Source: Isoetes taiwanensis (taxonomy: Eukaryota > Streptophyta > Lycopodiopsida > Isoetales > Isoetaceae). From it: a stretch of DNA of 64,000 bases. Below, piece after piece: positions 60,381 to 64,000 of the stretch. A model generated the notes under the pieces. The model saw only the letters and a list, made by a program, of their open reading frames with translations, ran no database searches and was not told the origin of the DNA. The translations under genes were made by a program, and so were the position numbers. How positions within the stretch are numbered: position 1 is the first letter of the stretch; each line of letters begins with the position of its first letter. The stretch is taken from positions 16,002,275 to 16,066,274 of the forward strand of contig JAJEKV010000010.1 of NCBI GenBank assembly GCA_021234155.1, in the 5' to 3' direction.

Positions 60381-60672
60381 CAACCCCCAAAATAAAAAAA
60401 TTCCAGTTTACTAAAAATTTTCCCATTATAATGAAATTGTGCTTCACTTGGCATAAGGTGTCCATATGGAAATGTGTGCCCACATTAATGTGTACATTGG
60501 TAAATGTGCACATTAATGCCAATGCACATTTCTAGCAAGTTGCCCCCTAGGGCTACCCACTTGGCTATATGTCTACAGACACTGACGTCGATTCGGGGAT
60601 GGCGGTAATGCTGCGATTTGGCAAGATAAAGATACGCCCCGGGACCGTTATAATGTCTTTGGAACGTCACAT

Positions 60673-61320
60673 TCTCCCCTTGAAATGATGTCGTCGCAAA
60701 GATCGTGGGTCTCCCCACCTTGGGATCTTCCTAACCTGCAATCACCCTGATACATATAATATACTCCTATCACATTTACACATTTATTAACATTACCTTA
60801 AGGTAATATTTTTAGAACATTATTACGCGATTATATTATGAAATAACTTATCAATTCACAACATCATTAAAACAGGTTACACAATACTTCACTTATCATG
60901 GCAATTAAGTTTATCAAAATTCAAATTAATGTTCGAGGTACTCTTCATTCCTTGCAACACATTCCAACAAAATTTGTGTTGCAAGTCTTCGTAGCTCGAC
61001 CTCCTTGCCCTCCGGAGCGCTCTATTGGCCTGCAAGTCGACACTACGTTAGTACCATTTAATTATTAATAAAATTTTGGTTATATGGTGACCACCCCACC
61101 TATCTACATGGATGCATGGCTAATCTCCCGGCGTAGGAAGAGGATGAATCTTCCATAATGGCCGAGGAGACAGCGCCTAAATGCCTATATGCCTCTCATG
61201 CCTACACCCTAGTTGCCCAGCGTGGAGGATAGGTCCTTCCCGTATGGGGGCGTGAAGGCCAGATTCCTCCTATCAAAGCATATATGGGGCTAGAGGTGCT
61301 TTTCCTATGAATGCATCACT
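60673..61320 (-). mobile_element. Antisense gypsy internal 3' tail and polypurine tract
   Basis: On the minus strand this reads, in order, homologues of 32040-32624: 'ataggaaaagcacctctag', 'catcctcttcctac.ccggga', 'gcaggccaatag', 'ccaaggtggggagac' and finally the purine tract before the LTR. This shows the element is antisense and belongs to the same family as the gypsy relic at 29-34 kb. It stops at about 61320, where the ACGT-rich repeat begins, so the coding part and 5' LTR are missing. Confidence 0.75.
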
Positions 61321-61324
61321 ACGA

Positions 61325-61795
61325 CAGAACGGGCTATTAGCGACGTCGTTAGTGACGTCACATCGACGTATTAGAGACGTAAGACGTCGCATGAAGACGT
61401 CTTGCAAATGTTGCACGGACGTTGCAAATGACGTCGCCTAGGATTCGTCGCAGGGCGACGTCACGTCGCAGGTGAAACGTGGTTTTGCGACGTCCTCGAC
61501 GTCGCTGTAACGTTGTTAATACGTCGCTGCGACGTCCTAATCTCGTTATCTTTACGTCACCCATGAAACGTTGTTTTCGACGTGCATGCAACATGTTTGC
61601 AACGTCCAGGACGTCGGTGTAACGTCCTCCACACGTTCTTATCTCGTTGCTTACACGTCGCAGCGTAGACGTTGTTTACGACGTATTTGGCAACGTGTCT
61701 GCAACGTACAACGCGTCGGTATAACGTCCTTCATACGTCGTTCCAACGTTGTTATCTCGTTGCTTACACGTCGCAAATGAAACGTCCACATCAAT
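61325..61795. repeat. ACGT/CpG-rich tandem repeat, ~100-113-bp units
   Basis: The start word ctcgtt(a/g)(t/c)tt.ACGTC occurs at 61542, 61643 and 61756 (spacings 101 and 113). Each is followed by cgttgttt(t/a)CGACGT, gcaacgt, (g/c)tCGgtgtaACGTcct and similar. Further, less regular units extend left to about 61325. CpG is very frequent, unlike the surrounding AT-rich DNA. No coding capacity is seen. Confidence 0.88.
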
Positions 61796-62704
61796 GGCAA
61801 TGATTTCATTTTCAAAATAACCCTTGCCAATATCAATGGTTTTGTCTGATTGTCAAGCCTTTTCTTCATATCAATGCAGAACCAAGAAAGGGGATTTGAA
61901 CCCCAATAATTCCAAGAACTCAAGAACATGGATTTGAACCCCAGTTATTCTAGGATATCATGAAGAACAGGATTTATGCTTCCCTATAAATGGAATAATT
62001 CTGGGCATCTAGAATAGAAGCTTGATGTGTTTGACCTGCACATTTAACTAAGTCAATTTTCGGATGCTGCAGTTAAGCTTATACAACAGAGTTGAAGTGC
62101 TGCAAACATATAAAAGTTACTCATTTAGTACAACAAGGAAAAAAACCTAAATAAAGACACTCATAAATTATATTTAGATAACACAACAATGTAGGAAATC
62201 TTCATGCTCTCGACGAAGCAAAAAGAAAATAAAGCAAGAAAATACCTCGTAAACTCAAAAGAAAGCAACATCTTAATCTCAAGCATCAGAACTAATTAAC
62301 AAGGCTTTTGAATACCTAGCTTTCATGTCATTTGCTTATGAAAAACTACTTTAGGATAAAAATCTCCTAATCCAGCAAGCTCACAAGATTCGAGTGAAGA
62401 TTGAGCAATAGGCCACTGTGCATAGAGAAGAAAAGAAATGAAAAGATCATAAAGCAAACAAATTAAAGACTGATCTGTCAAGATTTAAAGCAGCAGAAGA
62501 AGTCAAGATTTGAAGCAGCAGAAGAATACAACATGGCAAGATAATGAAGCTTTCTCAATACCTGGCAAATAGCAGGCCGCTGCTTGACATGGAAAAAGAC
62601 AAAGCAAATAACTGGGTAAAAATTGCAAACCGAAGCTTACCATTGGTTTTATAAGGGAAATTAAACTCATGAATCCAATAGCAATAGCAATGAAACCAAT
62701 GTAC
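61796..62704. other. No supported gene
   Basis: AT-rich sequence. Repeated phrases 'ggatttgaaccccaataatt' and 'ggatttgaaccccagttatt' at about 61887 and 61930 form a short direct duplication. The words 'caagatttgaagcagcagaag' and 'caagatttaaagcagcagaag' at about 62478-62525 form another. No domain was recognised. Confidence 0.45.
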
Positions 62705-62882
62705 CTCTTCCTCTAGTCTCATCCTGCTCTCTCTTGCCTTTTTCTCAGCAAATAGCTTCATTCTATCCATCTGTTTAAGTTCTGCAGCCTTCTGTCTTCT
62801 CCTTTTCCTACAAATGCTATTGCTTATGAACTAACTGCTTATCTGCAATGTTTGAGGCAGCCTCAAGCTGTTCCAACTCTTC
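62705..62882 (-). other. Coiled-coil coding stretch(es), possible exon fragments
   Basis: On the minus strand, 62882-62836 reads EELEQLEAASNIADK and 62807-62705 reads RQKAAELKQMDRMKLFAEKK plus ARESRMRLEEE. Both are charged and heptad-like. Their ends have AG and GT borders and the phases would join them exactly. But the gap between is only 28 bp, too short for a normal plant intron, so one or both may be decayed. I do not recognise the protein. Confidence 0.35.
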
Positions 62883-63266
62883 CTTAGAACATCATCTTCA
62901 TCTTTGCCTATGATTAGTGCACTTTAAACCTAGATATTTCAAAACAAAAGGGTCAGATGCAATATGCTGCCAGACCCTGAAAAGATTTAGAGGAAATATA
63001 TGAAAGGAAAGAACGAACTGGCGATGTCTGCTAGAACTATAACCCTGAAAGTTTTTACAGGACATATATAAAAAGAAAGAACAAACTTGCTATCTTGGAT
63101 GTTAAACAGAAATTGATGCGCCATTTGAAAAAAGTCGTGCCAGGAGCAGAGTCAGATTTGTCTCGGATTTGTCTGCTGCTATTCATCACTGAAACTCCAC
63201 AAAACAGTCGTTTATGAAGAGATTTCTGAGATATGGAAGCTTGATGATGGAAGGATAAATACTTAC

Positions 63267-63475
63267 ATTTTGGTATTGAGCCGATATCTAGCTTGGTAAC
63301 ATGCATATAATAATCATCTTGTTCTTCACATTCTAAACCAGGCCATGGATCATCCGTGCAAGGTCTTGGATGATTTGTTTTCCAGTCTGGATCATTCAGC
63401 AGAGCTTCCATCACATTATATAATGCTTTCAGCTCTCCAGTGTCCATCATATGATCGTTTTCGTCAATGCCTCCC
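63267..63475 (-). CDS. LRR N-terminal exon of a receptor-like protein (PII-2/RLP29-like), partial
   Basis: The minus strand from 63475 (after tttag) to 63267 (before gtaagt) is open for about 69 codons. It shows MDTGELKALYNVMEALLNDP, DWKTNHPRPCTDDPWPGLEC and HVTKLDIGSIPKC. This is the plant LRR N-terminal cap pattern (E..ALY..ME......W....P.PC....WPG..C......VT.L..G). It is closest to the small secreted or anchored LRR proteins known as RLP29 or Piriformospora indica-insensitive protein 2. The donor leaves a split Cys codon, as expected for the ...P.CK segment. The signal-peptide exon upstream and the LRR exons downstream were not found, so this is an isolated exon or gene fragment. Confidence 0.65.
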
Positions 63476-63678
63476 CTAAACCAAACAATAAAGCAGAGTC
63501 GCTTTGAAAAGCACATTTGCTGCTAAGCTTAAGCTAAAGGACAGAGATTTCCCAAGCTCCTGCTACAAAAATGCAGCCCAATTAACAGAATGAAGATAGG
63601 ATAAGGCAGAAACATTTGCAGCAATGCAAGCTAAGTTACGCATTCCTTTTATTCTTGCCGAAAAGATGGGTAGCTTAC

Positions 63679-63798
63679 CGATTTAGCATGAAACTTAAGA
63701 CTCGAAGAACAACGAGGCGAGGTTCCACCCACGAACTTACAGGTGCTCAAAGAAATAGAATAGTTAACTGCAGAAGTGGCCCCAACTGCAGCTGCCAT
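63679..63798 (-). CDS. First exon encoding a chloroplast transit-peptide-like N-terminus
   Basis: From ATG at 63798 (minus strand) a 40-codon frame runs to a GTAAGC donor after 63679. It is rich in Ser, Ala and Thr, poor in acidic residues, and has late basic residues (MAAAVGATSAVNYSISLSTC then SPRCSSSLKFHAKS), which fits a plastid transit peptide. The exon ends in phase 0. The LRR exon downstream needs a phase-2 partner, so the two are not joined. The mature protein is unknown. It starts only about 28 bp after the chaperonin-like exon. Confidence 0.5.
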
Positions 63799-63826
63799 GA
63801 CTTGACAATCTAAGAAAGACTAAAGC

Positions 63827-63970
63827 TCTGTCATTTAAAGGCTGAAGATCCTTGATATCATCCGTGGCAAGGAGCCCAACAATGTCATCTTCCTTAAGTA
63901 GAAGATGGTCGCTGTCATTGAACTGAACTTCAGTGCCTGCATATTTTGAGTAGACAATCAAATCCCCAAC
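63827..63970 (-). CDS. Chloroplast chaperonin 20 (CPN20) exon, partial
   Basis: After an acceptor (ctatag) the minus strand reads 48 codons: VGDLIVYSKYAGTEVQFNDS, HLLLKEDDIVGLLATDD and IKDLQPLNDR. This is the end of the first Cpn10 (GroES-like) domain and the linker into the second domain of plant CPN20, the co-chaperonin of chloroplast Cpn60. Upstream exons would lie beyond the window edge. Similarity stops at PLNDR without a GT donor. The frame then runs into non-homologous residues and a stop, overlapping the ATG of the transit-peptide-like exon. The second Cpn10 domain is not in the window, so this copy is truncated or chimeric. Confidence 0.75.
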
Positions 63971-64000
63971 CTATAGACAACAACAGAAGTCAGGCGAAAA

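Larger units (their letters stand above)
57440..60540. mobile_element. ~3-kb insertion inside the LTR with inverted ends (putative TIR element)
   Basis: The forward strand at 57450-57585 (gtgcacattaat repeats, then aagcacaatttcatta.aatg) matches the reverse complement of about 60430-60540. The two ends are therefore inverted relative to each other over ~130 bp. Between them lie a region of GCTGGCGCT-type words (58580-58860), GGCGCC palindromic minisatellites, poly(T), poly(G) and diverged repeats. I see no transposase. A nonautonomous MULE- or MITE-like element is possible. The exact ends and target duplication are unresolved. Confidence 0.5.
56102..60672 (-). mobile_element. Antisense gypsy-family LTR nested in the copia element, itself split by an insertion
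   Basis: Read on the minus strand, an LTR starts TGACGTTCC at about 60672, just after the purine tract AAGGGGAGAA. It ends ...GGGGACGTCA at 56102, the point where copia sequence resumes. Its 56380-57130 part matches the sense LTR at about 33080-33800 over many words. The sense LTR covers the interval from LTR start to this match in about 0.5 kb but here it spans about 3.5 kb, so about 3 kb has been added between. Near 56119-56143 GTATACGGTG...CACCGTATAC makes a 10-bp terminal stem. Open frames inside (such as 56455-56703) are not genes. Confidence 0.75.

Noticed and set aside
61325-61795. CRISPR-like array
   Set aside because: Units are contiguous tandem repeats with no unique spacers, and the context is a plant nuclear genome.
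63267-63798. Joining the transit-peptide exon to the LRR exon as one gene
   Set aside because: Phases are incompatible (phase 0 donor, phase 2 acceptor), and an extracellular LRR cap is unlikely behind a plastid transit peptide.

Overview
The window looks like nuclear DNA of a land plant. The evidence is spliceosomal genes with GT-AG introns, a chalcone-synthase-type gene with the usual CHS intron inside a Cys codon, a nuclear plastid ribosomal protein gene, plastid transit peptides, and Ty1/copia, Ty3/gypsy and LINE relics. Low gene density, abundant decayed LINEs and a fairly divergent CHS-like protein fit a large genome, perhaps a fern or other non-flowering vascular plant. That placement is inference.

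Layout. 0-5 kb: a decayed LINE on the minus strand and a short 5'-truncated LINE with target-site duplication. 5.4 kb: a broken IscU-like fragment. 8.6-9.7 kb: a duplicated dispersed repeat with a hairpin. 13.9-19.3 kb: an intact 14-exon gene for a plastid-targeted M16-peptidase-like protein that lacks the zinc motif. 19.3-24.5 kb: AT-rich DNA with simple, tandem and inverted repeats. 24.5-26 kb: minus-strand LINE reverse transcriptase remnant. 26.2-27.4 kb: Ulp1-like protease remnant and an unknown ORF. 29-33.9 kb: a decayed Ty3/gypsy element. 34.1-35.6 kb: an intact five-exon gene for plastid ribosomal protein bL19. 36-40 kb: tandem repeats and strong foldback hairpins.

40.5-49.6 kb is a degenerate tandem duplication. 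Its left copy holds a dead CHS gene cut by a LINE remnant. Its right copy holds an intact two-exon CHS-like gene and, upstream, a 1.26-kb noncoding retroposon with poly(A) and a target-site duplication. 51.7-52.4 kb: a G-type-lectin/PAN fragment. 52.8-56.1 kb: a Ty1/copia element, broken in its reverse transcriptase and cut by an antisense gypsy LTR. That LTR appears split by a ~3-kb insertion rich in GGCGCC palindromes. 61.3-61.8 kb: an ACGT-rich tandem repeat. 62.5-64 kb: minus-strand exons of apparently unrelated genes packed together (coiled coil, LRR N-terminus, transit peptide, chloroplast chaperonin 20).

The three best-supported host genes are the M16-like gene, rpl19 and the CHS-like gene. 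Two concern the chloroplast and one makes polyketide/flavonoid precursors. They are separated by transposon-derived DNA and show no sign of a shared pathway or co-regulation. All splice sites were inferred by eye from reading-frame continuity and GT-AG (one GC-AG) boundaries.
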